From NCBI RefSeq assembly GCF_001642835.1, contig NZ_LXEI01000002.1:1-64000 (forward strand): a DNA stretch of 64,000 bases, in the 5' to 3' direction. The notes beneath the pieces were generated by a model. It was not told where the DNA came from, searched no databases, and was given only the letters and a program-made list of their open reading frames with translations. Below are positions 14,401 through 24,488 of the stretch, one piece after another. How positions within the stretch are numbered: position 1 is the first letter of the stretch; each line of letters begins with the position of its first letter. Position numbers and translations under genes: made by a program. The DNA comes from Pseudotamlana agarivorans (GTDB lineage: Bacteria > Bacteroidota > Bacteroidia > Flavobacteriales > Flavobacteriaceae).

Positions 14401-16430
14401 TCGTTACTTCCATTACAACTAGTGTTGATAGGAGTAACATTTACAATTTTTACCTCGACAGGAGGTGTGAGTGTAAAGCTTGCTTGATTATAATTTTTGG
14501 GGTCTTTAAAATCATCAACAGAAAGTCTCTCGGAACCTACACGTAAAATATAAGTACCACTTTTGTCTAAATCGGATAAAACTAGTTCGTTAAAGTCTGA
14601 CACCCCTCTGTCAATTATCATTTCATTCTCTGAGTCTTTAAAAATCCATTGGTAATTGTAATTGCCAGCAAAGTCGGTAATAGGAAAAGAAATACTTCCT
14701 TTCGCTCCAATACATTTAATTTCAGAAACTACGGGTGTTCCAATATTTGGTTTGGGATCTATGCCTACAACTAAATCAGTCGATTCTTGTTTACAGTCGT
14801 TTTCATCGGTTATAATAATTCTATAAGTACCAGGAGATAAAGAATTATATGTTACAGAACGAATATCAATGGTTTCGGTGTAGTTCTTTGTAATAACTTC
14901 AAAATTGTTCGTATTGATATTTAATTTGACAAGTTCGTAAGTATAGATTGTACTTCCTCCTGTAAATTCTACTCGCGCGTTACCATTCTCTGTATTTTCA
15001 GTTGAAGAAGTCCCTGTTGATGAGTTTGTAATTAATATAGGATCTACAGCTGCCGAGATGGTGAACGTTTCTATCTTACCTGCACAAGTTGAGTATGTAT
15101 TATAGTTATAAACACCTCGTACTTGGATCATTTGTGTGGTGCTTTGGGGCGCTATTTCAAAAGTATTAGTTCCACCATTTACAGTGGTCCAATTCGAACC
15201 ATTATCCTCACTATATTCGTAGGAATACGTGCCATCAGTAATAAAATCATTTCCTCCTGAAGCAGAGTTGTTTACATTGAAAACTGCTGAATTACCGCAC
15301 TTAGCATCTGTAAAATTTATTTTGTTAATATCGAGTATTACTTCTGAGACTGGGTTAATTTCAAACGGATCTGTTATTGCACCACTTTTAACAACGGTAG
15401 GATCGGTTCCATTTGAGGGGTCTCGGTCATATTTAACTTCTTGATAAACAATAAAGTATGTGCCAGGTCCAAGTCCCGAATAAGTCCCTTCAAAATTTGA
15501 GTTAAGTACTATAAAAGGATCATCTAAAGTTTGAATGTCTTCAATATCAGGTTGTTCGATGTCTTTTAATTTGCCTTGAGGAAATATATCAGGGTCTCCT
15601 TCATATATAAAATAACGCATTTCCCAACCATTAGCTTTATCGACATCATGCTCAAATGTTAAGGTTATAGTACCATCATTCGCATTAAAACAGGTTTCAT
15701 CTGTTTTTTTATGGTCTACTAGTTTTGGCGAGCAACCAATTACATCCACTATAAATTCACCTGAACGAACAGCATTAATTATTTTGTCTTCAGTATATCT
15801 TATTCTTAAAGTAACAGTGTTGTCAGAAGCATCTAAATCAGGAATGTCACTTAAATTATAAGTGCTTCCAGGACTGTATGGTATATCTCCTGATTTCGTA
15901 ATATTATTAGTTTGACTATCTTGAAATTCGTACTCTATGGCTGATTTAAAGGTGCTACAAAAAGCAGATGTCTGACTATAGTCGCAGATGTAAGGTTCAA
16001 TGGTAAATGGCTCACAAGTATATATAGTTTTTAATGGTTGAGAGTTGGGTGTAACTTTTACTAGCTCTGCTATCCTAAAATATTCCTCGTTTATATACCC
16101 GAAGCAATTATTGGGAGAAGAAAATATATCAGCTAAATTATACGATTGACGAAGGGGAAGGATATATTCGTCGGTGCCATTAGTACAGGATTCAGTGAAT
16201 CTAACCTCCGAAATAGGATCAGGCATAGTTATAACACCTTCAAAAGTCGTAGTTTCCTGCTTGTTAGAAGAATAAACCTCTTTTGAATCAAAATAGATTT
16301 TAAAGTGTCCTGAGGAGGATTCATTATTTATTTTATACTCTAATTTATATTTTGTTTCCTGTGCAACTAAAAGATTAGTAAATGTTAGAAAAACTGCAAG
16401 ACTAAATAGTATATATTTTAACTTCTTCAT
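11493..16430 (-). CDS. SprB-repeat surface protein with T9SS sorting domain
   Basis: A 1645-residue secreted adhesin-like protein. It has a signal peptide (MKKLKYILFSLAVFLTFTNL), an N-terminal region of about 450 residues, then some ten SprB-type repeats marked by GGxxPYxYxW (for example GGTPPYLYSV, GGVAPYTYSW, GGTPPYTFYW, GGKPKYEYEW), each with an LSPGxYxVxxxDxNGC partner. The last 85 residues (VYPNPSDGKFT...MPTGVYAVLL...KIIIK) are a type A T9SS C-terminal sorting domain, which would lead to export across the outer membrane and attachment to the surface. It is the last gene of the locus, 3 bp after the FN3 protein. SprB itself drives gliding; here an adhesive or target-binding role within the toxin locus is inferred. 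Confidence 0.88.
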   Translation of the reverse strand: MKKLKYILFSLAVFLTFTNLLVAQETKYKLEYKINNESSSGHFKIYFDSKEVYSSNKQETTTFEGVITMPDPISEVRFTESCTNGTDEYILPLRQSYNLADIFSSPNNCFGYINEEYFRIAELVKVTPNSQPLKTIYTCEPFTIEPYICDYSQTSAFCSTFKSAIEYEFQDSQTNNITKSGDIPYSPGSTYNLSDIPDLDASDNTVTLRIRYTEDKIINAVRSGEFIVDVIGCSPKLVDHKKTDETCFNANDGTITLTFEHDVDKANGWEMRYFIYEGDPDIFPQGKLKDIEQPDIEDIQTLDDPFIVLNSNFEGTYSGLGPGTYFIVYQEVKYDRDPSNGTDPTVVKSGAITDPFEINPVSEVILDINKINFTDAKCGNSAVFNVNNSASGGNDFITDGTYSYEYSEDNGSNWTTVNGGTNTFEIAPQSTTQMIQVRGVYNYNTYSTCAGKIETFTISAAVDPILITNSSTGTSSTENTENGNARVEFTGGSTIYTYELVKLNINTNNFEVITKNYTETIDIRSVTYNSLSPGTYRIIITDENDCKQESTDLVVGIDPKPNIGTPVVSEIKCIGAKGSISFPITDFAGNYNYQWIFKDSENEMIIDRGVSDFNELVLSDLDKSGTYILRVGSERLSVDDFKDPKNYNQASFTLTPPVEVKIVNVTPINTSCNGSNDGKISLELSGGNNYEYAIANSPVDETVWQTLTDNTIDNLQPGYHYLTIRNENGCESEIWSNPIFIKDSETISISEVINSHKDVSQNGGSDGAIELNVSNGTGPYNFEWTGPNLYTSDKQNPEGLKAGDYSVTVTDSNGCTKTFGPITIKEPGPLNIDKLNVTHVSCKGSSTGEIIAEITGSAPYTYVWSKTNAPDFSAPNQAQITNLSPGTYTLTLTDNSGATVTSSVVISEPDEALSATAIGLAPSCINNKDGEITITATGGTPPYLYSVNAGLEKLTTNTFTSLEAKSYTVTVYDANNCEVTLNNIRVPEATKMTIDATKLNVSEAGETDGAIFTTVSGGVAPYTYSWKGPNLNNVSTNDITNLTQGLYTLTVKDANGCEVSQTFNITEPEKLNVTATQSLSIICNGDLAEITAKVTGGVPNYTYNWYQVGVTVPLTDDDGKQEILSNIKPGSYYVTITDANLISINSEIIEITEPEVLKAELTSKTDIICEGVTSGSINIAVTGGTPPYTFYWNDEISTQNISNLPSGAYTFYVIDKNGCYSSDIDVTIENPINPLHIQDVEITNISEYSANDGSINLTVSGGKPKYEYEWTRLSDGNIFSNQPTVINLSPGIYQVNITDANACTITQEYNITQPDIIEENITNPTCNGSADGSISLLVNKGDGTFSYLWNTGATTSRIDNLEAGEYVVEVTGFDEPLTRTYVIENPLPLKLDLGANRVLCKDQSIEIDAELDSIEATYLWTSDNGFSSTNPNVNLSEKGNYTLTINTSTGCSVSDTVFVDVSDDEINAELAVSSQVYVDEILIVVDISFPFPENIEWILPNEAKILKQNNDEVEMVFNTPGEYEVGIITTKGNCTEIQTKKILVLSKDPTVEGKDTNGGRKLIEDFIVYPNPSDGKFTAKVSLSEKGNISIKIFNFINNMLVANEKSRGEIEYKIPFDISHMPTGVYAVLLETPYGSTLRKIIIK

Positions 16431-16433
16431 ACT

Positions 16434-18527
16434 CTAATATATTACCTTAATTTCTTTAATTGTAGATATCCGTCCACCAGGCAGAACCAGCTGCAAACCA
16501 TACCAATAATTACTGTTAACTTCTAAATTGGTGTCATTATAGTTATTGGTTTCACCATTTAGTGTTTTATATAATTTCATATTATTTTCAGTATTCCCAC
16601 GATAGAGACGGTATTCTGAAACGGGTGTTGCTTTTACTTTCCAGGCTAGTGCAATAAAGCGCAATTCGCGGTTTACGGTGCCTGTAAATTTAATGTCAGT
16701 AGCCGTTAGGGCTTTACCTTTCCAGGAAATGGATAAGCCATCGGTAGGACTGCTTTCATAGCCTGTAGCATCTTTTGCAATTAATGTGTAGGTGTATAAT
16801 CCAGGTTCAGGCAAAGCGTTATCAAGATACATCGTATCGCTCGCCACTTCGGTTTGCTTTATGAGCTGCCAAAGCGCATTGGTTTGGCTGTTCATTTTTC
16901 TATATAATTGATGAGACACCACATCGTCACTACTGCTTGGTATCCAGGTTATGGCTACACCATCATTAGTAATTTTATAATTTTTTATTACTGGAGGAGA
17001 TGGTGGCGTAACATCAGGTTTATCTAATGCTAAAACTTCAGAAAATTGGGAGCGGTTATAACGTTTGTCTTCTGCTTTTAATTTAAAATATAGCTTTTTA
17101 TTCAGGTTATTAATAGGAATGGTATCTATAAATGTTTCACCAACAAAGGTGTTTTTGGTAATCTCGCTAAATTCAACATTAGGATTATTAGCTGTAAAAA
17201 TGCGATAACCTTTTAAGTCATCTTCTAAATTTTTATCCCACTTTAATCGTAAAACTCCTAAGGTGTCTAGTGTTGCCATAAGTCCTTTTGGTGGAGCAGG
17301 AGGGATGGAGTCTGCCGGTTGTACTAATGTGGTGTAAGATTCGCTTTCAATACCATTTTTGCCTAGAGCCACAATGGTAAAATAGTTAGATCTTTTTAAG
17401 CCGTTTACTGTTGTTTTACGTTCGGTAGGAGCGATGTTTTTCTTTACGGTCTCGAAGGGGCCACTATCTTTATTTGATCTGCGGACTTCAAAGCCTGTGA
17501 TTAAATCATTTCCTTTTTTATCAAAATTCCAATATAATACTGCGGTATTATCGGTTGGAATTTCTTTTTTATATATACGTGGTGTAAAACCTAGGCTTTC
17601 TAAAGCTTTTCCCGAAGCAACATCTGAATCTGGACCTGTTTCATCAAAAGCAGTTTTTCCTTTAATGCGATAATAAAAAACTTTATTATTGGGAATGGAG
17701 TCTATATAAGTTAAAGAACTACTGTTGTTATTTTTTGAATCCTGAGCATTGAAAATAGGAACACCGTTTAGTTTTTTAAAATCCTTATTATTTTCTGAAC
17801 GTTCTATACTATAGCTGGTATATAGGTGTTGTAATAAATTAAAATTCCAACGTAATGTGGCTTGACTATCTTTGAAAGATGCGACCAAACCAATAGGTTT
17901 TGGAAGGGCTTCAAACAACTCAATGCTAGTAAAAACGGTACCGTTTTCTATAGTTATAGTATCCTCTTGTGGCATGTTTACACGAATAGTATAAATATAC
18001 TTTTCACCTTTTTTTACGGTGGTATCCTCAAACCCCCAGCCAGCAAGTTTTGCTGCTTCATAACTTTGTTCGGCGGCTAGTAGTCCAATGGTAAAGCGTT
18101 GTTCTAACTCATCATTTACCGCATAAATGGCAGCTAAGCTATTTCCGTTATTTCCAGGAACCGTAGTTTCAAACTGTTCACCATATAAAGCTTGGGCAAG
18201 TACGGCAGCATTTTGATTGGTGGTGGCTAAGGTTTCCCATGCAGCCAAAGGTTTTGGCTTTAATGGAGCAGAGAGTAATTCTATTTTTTCAATAGGAATA
18301 ACAGGTTCATCATTTCTAGATATGGTACTTCGTTCAATTAAAAATCCATAATTATTGGCTTTTTTCCATGCCAAGGGCGGATCAACAGCCCAGCGCAACA
18401 TAATTTTGTTTTCAAGCGGGCGTGCAATCACTTTTACAGCAGGTAATTTTGTGGCTTCCTGCGCTAGGATCCATTGGGATATAAAAAAAAGTACTAAAGC
18501 GATTTTTTTCATCAATTTTATTTTCAT
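16434..18527 (-). CDS. Secreted fibronectin type III repeat protein
   Basis: 697 residues with a signal peptide; the better start may be the second ATG at 18512 (MKKIALVLFFISQWILAQ). At least four FN3-like beta-sandwiches follow, seen as repeated LRWxxxxxxxLxxYxIERS/GYRIFxAxN and YTYTLIAKDATGYES motifs. There is no T9SS sorting tail and no catalytic motif. It lies between the 1647-residue protein (63 bp upstream) and the SprB-repeat protein (3 bp downstream), so it is probably an extracellular or periplasmic linker of the same complex. Its exact job is unknown. Confidence 0.78.
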   Translation of the reverse strand: MKIKLMKKIALVLFFISQWILAQEATKLPAVKVIARPLENKIMLRWAVDPPLAWKKANNYGFLIERSTISRNDEPVIPIEKIELLSAPLKPKPLAAWETLATTNQNAAVLAQALYGEQFETTVPGNNGNSLAAIYAVNDELEQRFTIGLLAAEQSYEAAKLAGWGFEDTTVKKGEKYIYTIRVNMPQEDTITIENGTVFTSIELFEALPKPIGLVASFKDSQATLRWNFNLLQHLYTSYSIERSENNKDFKKLNGVPIFNAQDSKNNNSSSLTYIDSIPNNKVFYYRIKGKTAFDETGPDSDVASGKALESLGFTPRIYKKEIPTDNTAVLYWNFDKKGNDLITGFEVRRSNKDSGPFETVKKNIAPTERKTTVNGLKRSNYFTIVALGKNGIESESYTTLVQPADSIPPAPPKGLMATLDTLGVLRLKWDKNLEDDLKGYRIFTANNPNVEFSEITKNTFVGETFIDTIPINNLNKKLYFKLKAEDKRYNRSQFSEVLALDKPDVTPPSPPVIKNYKITNDGVAITWIPSSSDDVVSHQLYRKMNSQTNALWQLIKQTEVASDTMYLDNALPEPGLYTYTLIAKDATGYESSPTDGLSISWKGKALTATDIKFTGTVNRELRFIALAWKVKATPVSEYRLYRGNTENNMKLYKTLNGETNNYNDTNLEVNSNYWYGLQLVLPGGRISTIKEIKVIY

Positions 18528-18590
18528 TTTAAAGATTTCAGGTTTGTTTATTCCTGAAACTAATTTGTTTTGCCATCAATCATCAACCAG

Positions 18591-21500
18591 CTAGTCATTT
18601 CGATATTTTATTTCGTAACCCTTTTGGTATATTTTTCCAGGGGTTGTATAAATTAATTGCGCTTTAAATTTGCCTAATGGTAAGGCAGGAAAGGCTCTAT
18701 GAATTAAATATTTATATTGCTCGTACTTGATTTTATCTCCTCCTGAAAAGGAATATCGATTGGCTATTTTATTTCTTAAGTAACTCATATCCGATTTGTA
18801 TTGATATGGTAAATTATATACAAAAGGGATTCTGTTTTTAACCCATGAGGAATTTGGATTATCGTCAATATTGGCCAAATATTCATAACCAATATAAAAG
18901 GAACGAATCGGGGGGAGCCCGAGCACATTTTCATCACGGTTTACACGAATGTCTCCATCTAGTGGGTAATTTTCATAAAGCAGCCCATAAATTTGCTGTT
19001 TGTAATAGGCATCATCTAAAATAGCCTGGGCATAAACTAATGGTTCTTGAGCTGTGTATTTGTTTCCTAAAATTTCTAGTTTACTTAAATATTCGTATTC
19101 CGAAACTTTAATAGAAAGGGAATGAACATTGGCAGCTATAAAATTGGTTAGATTGTTTGTAACATTTAAATCACGTACTTTATCTTTAAAACTCGCATGT
19201 TTGCTGGTTTTAAAATTATAGTTTAAAATAGGTTTTGGAGCCCCTTGAGATATGGAAATGTTCGCTGCTTTTTTATTTGAAACAACCGCGCTTCCTGTGG
19301 TACTCACTGTATTTTTAGCTTGACTATCACTATCTACATTGTACCAATTCGTGTCTACGGCTTCATCTTCTTCTGAGAGTACATTGGTTTTTTCAATAGT
19401 AATTTCCGATTGTATGTCGGCACCTGGAGGAAATGCTAATAAATTTATCTCGTATTTGTTATTTAATTCCATTTTAGGAATATCATAGAAAATTATAGCT
19501 TTTTCACGATCATAGGATAAGTTCGTTCGAAGTGCTCTAGCTGTATTGGTAGACACAAATTCTGCTCGCATTTCATACTCATTTTCAAAAAGATAATGTT
19601 GAGGTGTTTTCATTTTTATATAGCCCTTATTATATTCTTCAGGATAAAAACTCTGTTGATCTAATACGGGGTACATATAGGCAATGTTTTCAATAGGAAT
19701 ATAATCAGGTGCTTTATCCGTCATAAATTCCGACTCTGCTTTTTCTACAGCAGGTTTTCCGTTTTGGATAAGGGTTGTATACGAACCTCCTACTTTTTCA
19801 TCAAAACTAATCTCAACAACTACTTTTACCTTTTTTTCTGACGGAAGTGTTTCAGCAGGCTTAAAGGTTACGGCATCATTCGTATCATTCCATTCCAGCT
19901 CGCCTTTTAGTGTTTTACCTTCAGAAGTTACGTTGAAACTTTTTAAACGGAGTTTGAATGTTTTTTCAACACCTTCTACATCTACTGTAAAATCTTTATT
20001 AGCAGCATAATTTAATACAGCTTGAGGTGCTGCGAAAACAGAAACGTCGTCACTTTTATCATTAGGACTTAGGTCTGAAATTATAGGAACTCCAACAGCA
20101 TTACTTATGTTTTCTAATTCACATTTTTCACCAATTTCCATTTTTAACCGCATGCGCCCTTCAACCAGACCGCCTAAAATACTGTAATACATGCCGGCAT
20201 AGCCTTGAATATATACGGGGTTAGGGAATTGCCCTCTTAACATGGCTGCGATTCCTGCTTCTGCGATAACAAAATTTCCTTTTATAAATGCTAAATCTAC
20301 TTTAACACCAAACTCTCCATAAATATAAGCGTATACCTGACCCATTGAATACCAGCCGTTATTGCCTATAGGGCCAGGTCTGCCTACACACTTAGCATTA
20401 GGGTAATAGGCATGCATAACGTCAAATCCAGCACCAACTTCAACAAAGGCATAAAACAGTTTCCAATCAAAACCATAGCCGTAGCCAAAATTTAAACCAA
20501 AGGCAAAACCTTTTCCAGAGTTGAGTTGATTTTCTTTTCGATTCCCATTTAGCATGTCATCCCCTAGAATTTTTACTACAGTAGGGTGTGGGTCTAATTG
20601 GGATGGCAGTACGGTTCCGGTCATAAAATAACCACCTACACGTATTTGAGTACCAGCATTAAAAATGAGTTCTATTCTTTTTTGCGGTGTCCCTAGATAT
20701 AAGTACCAGTCTTTTGGGCCTGTGTGTATTTTAGCATAGCCTGCTAGATTGTCTGCTCCGCCACCTTTAATACCCGATAAATCCATATACAATTCAAACT
20801 CCCCATCGAAAGTGCCATTCTCAAAATCTTTTTCAATGCCAACATATACGCCAATGGCACCTGTAGAAGCGACATCGCGAACGGGAATGGCTTCTTGAGA
20901 CAAGCCTAAAAAGTTGCCGTACTCAGAAAGTTGATCTGCTTTCTCTTTGTTTTTTTCAATAAAGTCATTAACCTTTCCAAATACTTTTCCTATTGCTTCA
21001 TTTTGAGATTCTGCTTGAAAGCCTTTATCGTCTCCCATAAACGCGCCTTCACCCATAAAACCAATTCTGTTAATACCTCCAGAGGTGTTAAAGTCCATTT
21101 CTAGATATGCTTTTCCAGAAAAAGTGCCCGAGTTTGCCGTTTCTATTTTTACCCCGGCACGAACGCCAAGCCCTAACTTTTCATCGGGTTCATACTTTGC
21201 AGATCCAGGACTAAAACCATCGGTATTGCCGCTTACTTTTCGCATTCTGTTTGATACGCCACCAACAAATGCTTTTATTGGTAGTTTTGAAGTTCCTGTA
21301 TTGGTTGTTTTATCGGTCCAAATATCTACAAACCAGTACCTGAAATCTTTTTTTCCAAACATGGCTTTGCCTTCAGCACTAAAATTCAGTTTTTCAAAAG
21401 TTGCTTTTAAGCTTCCTGAAAAACCATCACCATAGATGGGGTCATCCTCCATAACGTTTAGTTCGCCTGCAATGGCGAATCCACTTTTAGAGTAGTCAAT

Positions 21501-23534
21501 TTGAACACCATCGATTTTTACTTTGCTAAATTTCCATTTTTCAATGCTAGTATCCGCTTCTAATTTACCTAAGATGTTCATTTTAGAAGTAGCATGAGAG
21601 CCTTCTTTGTCTAGATTTATTTTTAAATCAAAAGCAAGACCTACCAGCTTTTCTGGAGTTACTAATTTTAAATTACTAATTGTAGCCGGAAAGCCCATTA
21701 AATTGATGTCTCCGTCAAAACCAAAAGCACGCGAACTAATTGGTTTTTCACCCGGTTTGGTTTCTAATTTTAATTCTTGAAATGTAATATTTGGAAACGA
21801 AAAGCCTTTACTATCTGATGCTACAGCCTCTTTTGAAGGTGGTGCTTCATTTTCTTTTTGATTAATTTTTCCAAGTATAGAAAGTTGCCCAGTTAAATTA
21901 GCATAGGGGTAAACCTTATCTTCAAGCACATTAATGCCTACGCTTGAGTTTGGTGCTAATGTCATTTCGGCCAAAAATAGCGGAACATCGTTTTCGCTTG
22001 TTAGTCCCACTTCCAGACCCCAACCCGCAGCGGATACATAACCATCATACTCCATAGGTCCTTCTATTATAGGGACTGTAATATCGCCACCTATCGATCC
22101 GTCGGTAACGGTATTCATATCTAGGGTTAAACTAACATCTTCAACAGTAAAGGCCCATTTTCCTACGGAACCTTCGCCTAAGTTTAATATATTTTCGCCT
22201 GAAAATTTTCCTGAAACACCTTGACTATCAATAATTAAATTTTCAGCTTTAAAACTGACTCTTTTCTCAGGTTGGTTCGTTTTTTCTATACCCTTAGGAA
22301 GCATGACGCTAATTTCTTTAGCATAAAAACCACGCCATAACTTTTTATTACTCGCCGTATACAAGTTTTCATAACTTTGAGGTAGCTCAAAACTATCTGA
22401 AGAACGGGAATCGCTTAAATCTAAAACCGCACGATCTATATTAAAGCCCCAACCTTTAAGTCCTACAACCTCAAATTTGGGTAAAGTTAATTCGTATAAT
22501 ATATCATTCCAGCCATTTGCATTGATGCTAAACGATGCGCCTACATAACATTTATTGCCGACGACTTGGTCTTTATCTTGGTCCTTTAAAGCTTTTGTTT
22601 CTTTGGTTATCGGACATACGTAGTCTCCGTTGTCATCTATTGGTAACAGGACCTCTCTGGAAATACGTAAATCGGCTTCCAATCCAATTTGTTTTAAACC
22701 TGAGCAATCAAATTCCACAAAAGTTTGTTCGCTAAATGTTCCTGTATTTAAATCGATACCTCCTTTTAAGGTTAGCAACCATTGGTCTCCATTAAGAGGA
22801 ATTGCGGCATCGCCTAGTAACACCAACTTCATACCATTAATTAACGCACCATCGTGGGATAGTTTTATACCTTCGGCACCAAAATAAAGCTCGCGTTCTG
22901 GTTCGCCATTTGGTCCTTTTTGTGGGATGGTTAATTTTGCCCAGGCTTTAAATTCGGCATACTTTGGGGTGAATTTTACTTCTACTATGGCTAATTCTAC
23001 GGTGTTTTGTGAGGTGGAATCTTTTTTACGCAGGCCTACAGGCAATTCTAATAGCTCTTTGCCTGTAATTATTTCGGCAAAATTTTGAAGTTTTTTTAGT
23101 TCGTTAAATGCTTTTTTAGCTTGTTCGATTAGCTGGTCTACTTTTGGGTTTTTAGAAAAATGTGCAGCTATAAATTCACTGGTAAACTCGGGTTTGTTAT
23201 GAGCTAATGGGATGTTAAACGCCTTGTTATTTGATAATTTCTGGTCTAGTGTGGGGAAAGTTCTTCCACTAGCTCCTTCGAACTGCCCTGAAGGTTGAGA
23301 ATTGTTACCAGCTAGAGTGGTAATGGGTTCTGCTGCATACACTATGGGGCTAGCTGTAGCATTTTTTGTTTTTAAAGAATCGCCTAGGGTATTATTAACG
23401 AGGGAGTCTTTAACAGGTGTGCTATGCGTATTTAAAAAAGTGTCACCATTTGGTAGTTCTGTTTTTGCATTTAGTGGTATACTAAACACAAAACCCAAAA
23501 CGAGTAAAATGATGACTATGTAATTTTTATTCAT
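18591..23534 (-). CDS. Very large beta-rich secreted protein of the toxin locus
   Basis: 1647 residues with a signal peptide (MNKNYIVIILLVLGFVFSIP). Residues up to about 1150 are a long series of amphipathic strands rich in Gly, Asp and Asn (GGDITVPIIEGPMEYDGYVS, GKGFAFGLNFGYGYGFDWK), suggesting a beta-helix or lipid-contacting beta layer. Around 1170-1300 lies a bacterial Ig-like domain (VPIISDLSPNDKSDDVSVF); the C-terminal 300 residues are mixed. No T9SS tail, protease or nuclease motif. It is in one operon with the toxin and the FN3/SprB proteins. No characterised family is recognised; a structural or delivery part is inferred. Confidence 0.75.
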   Translation of the reverse strand: MNKNYIVIILLVLGFVFSIPLNAKTELPNGDTFLNTHSTPVKDSLVNNTLGDSLKTKNATASPIVYAAEPITTLAGNNSQPSGQFEGASGRTFPTLDQKLSNNKAFNIPLAHNKPEFTSEFIAAHFSKNPKVDQLIEQAKKAFNELKKLQNFAEIITGKELLELPVGLRKKDSTSQNTVELAIVEVKFTPKYAEFKAWAKLTIPQKGPNGEPERELYFGAEGIKLSHDGALINGMKLVLLGDAAIPLNGDQWLLTLKGGIDLNTGTFSEQTFVEFDCSGLKQIGLEADLRISREVLLPIDDNGDYVCPITKETKALKDQDKDQVVGNKCYVGASFSINANGWNDILYELTLPKFEVVGLKGWGFNIDRAVLDLSDSRSSDSFELPQSYENLYTASNKKLWRGFYAKEISVMLPKGIEKTNQPEKRVSFKAENLIIDSQGVSGKFSGENILNLGEGSVGKWAFTVEDVSLTLDMNTVTDGSIGGDITVPIIEGPMEYDGYVSAAGWGLEVGLTSENDVPLFLAEMTLAPNSSVGINVLEDKVYPYANLTGQLSILGKINQKENEAPPSKEAVASDSKGFSFPNITFQELKLETKPGEKPISSRAFGFDGDINLMGFPATISNLKLVTPEKLVGLAFDLKINLDKEGSHATSKMNILGKLEADTSIEKWKFSKVKIDGVQIDYSKSGFAIAGELNVMEDDPIYGDGFSGSLKATFEKLNFSAEGKAMFGKKDFRYWFVDIWTDKTTNTGTSKLPIKAFVGGVSNRMRKVSGNTDGFSPGSAKYEPDEKLGLGVRAGVKIETANSGTFSGKAYLEMDFNTSGGINRIGFMGEGAFMGDDKGFQAESQNEAIGKVFGKVNDFIEKNKEKADQLSEYGNFLGLSQEAIPVRDVASTGAIGVYVGIEKDFENGTFDGEFELYMDLSGIKGGGADNLAGYAKIHTGPKDWYLYLGTPQKRIELIFNAGTQIRVGGYFMTGTVLPSQLDPHPTVVKILGDDMLNGNRKENQLNSGKGFAFGLNFGYGYGFDWKLFYAFVEVGAGFDVMHAYYPNAKCVGRPGPIGNNGWYSMGQVYAYIYGEFGVKVDLAFIKGNFVIAEAGIAAMLRGQFPNPVYIQGYAGMYYSILGGLVEGRMRLKMEIGEKCELENISNAVGVPIISDLSPNDKSDDVSVFAAPQAVLNYAANKDFTVDVEGVEKTFKLRLKSFNVTSEGKTLKGELEWNDTNDAVTFKPAETLPSEKKVKVVVEISFDEKVGGSYTTLIQNGKPAVEKAESEFMTDKAPDYIPIENIAYMYPVLDQQSFYPEEYNKGYIKMKTPQHYLFENEYEMRAEFVSTNTARALRTNLSYDREKAIIFYDIPKMELNNKYEINLLAFPPGADIQSEITIEKTNVLSEEDEAVDTNWYNVDSDSQAKNTVSTTGSAVVSNKKAANISISQGAPKPILNYNFKTSKHASFKDKVRDLNVTNNLTNFIAANVHSLSIKVSEYEYLSKLEILGNKYTAQEPLVYAQAILDDAYYKQQIYGLLYENYPLDGDIRVNRDENVLGLPPIRSFYIGYEYLANIDDNPNSSWVKNRIPFVYNLPYQYKSDMSYLRNKIANRYSFSGGDKIKYEQYKYLIHRAFPALPLGKFKAQLIYTTPGKIYQKGYEIKYRND

Positions 23535-23633
23535 AAGTGTAGGTTATGATTGGTGTTTTTTGGGGTATTCATTTTTAGTGGTACGTGCATACTCGTGCTA
23601 GTAGTATGCAAATTTTGTGAGATATTTATTAGT

Positions 23634-24488
23634 TTAAGGTTCATTCCAAAGAAAAATTAGTAAATAAATAAAACCTAGTAAAAGAATGCTAACTACAAGG
23701 ACTGGCGTCGTTGTTATGCTTGTCATTTTCCGCTCTTTAAAAGTTTTTATTGTTACGTTGTTAATACGTAATTCGGTAATTTCATTACTATTGTTATACA
23801 GTGTTTTAATCTTTTCTATTTGTTTAACATCAAAGTTTATTTTTTGGTCTGTTATGTTTTCTAAAGGCAACACCGTTTGTAGTTTTTCGCCAAGAGCATT
23901 ATAATAGCGTGTCTTGTACAAATTGTTTTTTGTTTTAACATATAAACTAACCTGTTCTTCTTCCTTAATTACAGGAAACCTAAGTTTACCTACGCCTCTT
24001 GAAGTAACAAAAGTGTTTTTTGTTGTTAATACCTCGATAGCTATTGGAATTTCCGTACTTGTATGTTGATTTTCTAATGAAGCGTTAAAATATGGAATTA
24101 ACAAGGCGTATATAAAATAAACACAAGCGGCAATAAAAATAAATAAGGTAGATTTTAAGGTAATTTCTTTATTGTTTAGGTCCTTTAGGTTGTTTTCTTT
24201 TTTGAAAATTTTAGGGGTACTATCATCATTAATTTTAAAACTAGTTACAGATAGTATTTCTCCTTTTAATTGATGGTGTTCGTTTTTAAAGAAGTTTAGT
24301 TCGAGTGCTTTATTCGTAGTTTTTCTTTTACCAAATAGTCCTTTTTTTAGTACCGAAAAATCTAAAGTTTTATATTTATTAACGGACCAATAGAATTTAT
24401 TAAACCCTCTAGTTAATATTATGGTTTCGAAAGTTTTGTTAGCCTCGTTAAAAAAACGATATACACCTAATTCTAATTTAGTTTTCAT
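23634..24488 (-). CDS. Two-helix membrane protein, possible second immunity gene
   Basis: 284 residues, family not recognised. Transmembrane helices lie at about 112-135 (FIFIAACVYFIYALLIPYF) and 258-281 (VLVVSILLLGFIYLLIFLW), with a domain of about 120 residues between them and a cytoplasmic N-terminal domain. The start overlaps the end of the preceding gene by 4 bp (ATGA), so translation is coupled. Directly after the toxin and the beta-propeller gene, it may be an accessory immunity or membrane-anchoring factor. This is inference from position. Confidence 0.6.
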   Translation of the reverse strand: MKTKLELGVYRFFNEANKTFETIILTRGFNKFYWSVNKYKTLDFSVLKKGLFGKRKTTNKALELNFFKNEHHQLKGEILSVTSFKINDDSTPKIFKKENNLKDLNNKEITLKSTLFIFIAACVYFIYALLIPYFNASLENQHTSTEIPIAIEVLTTKNTFVTSRGVGKLRFPVIKEEEQVSLYVKTKNNLYKTRYYNALGEKLQTVLPLENITDQKINFDVKQIEKIKTLYNNSNEITELRINNVTIKTFKERKMTSITTTPVLVVSILLLGFIYLLIFLWNEP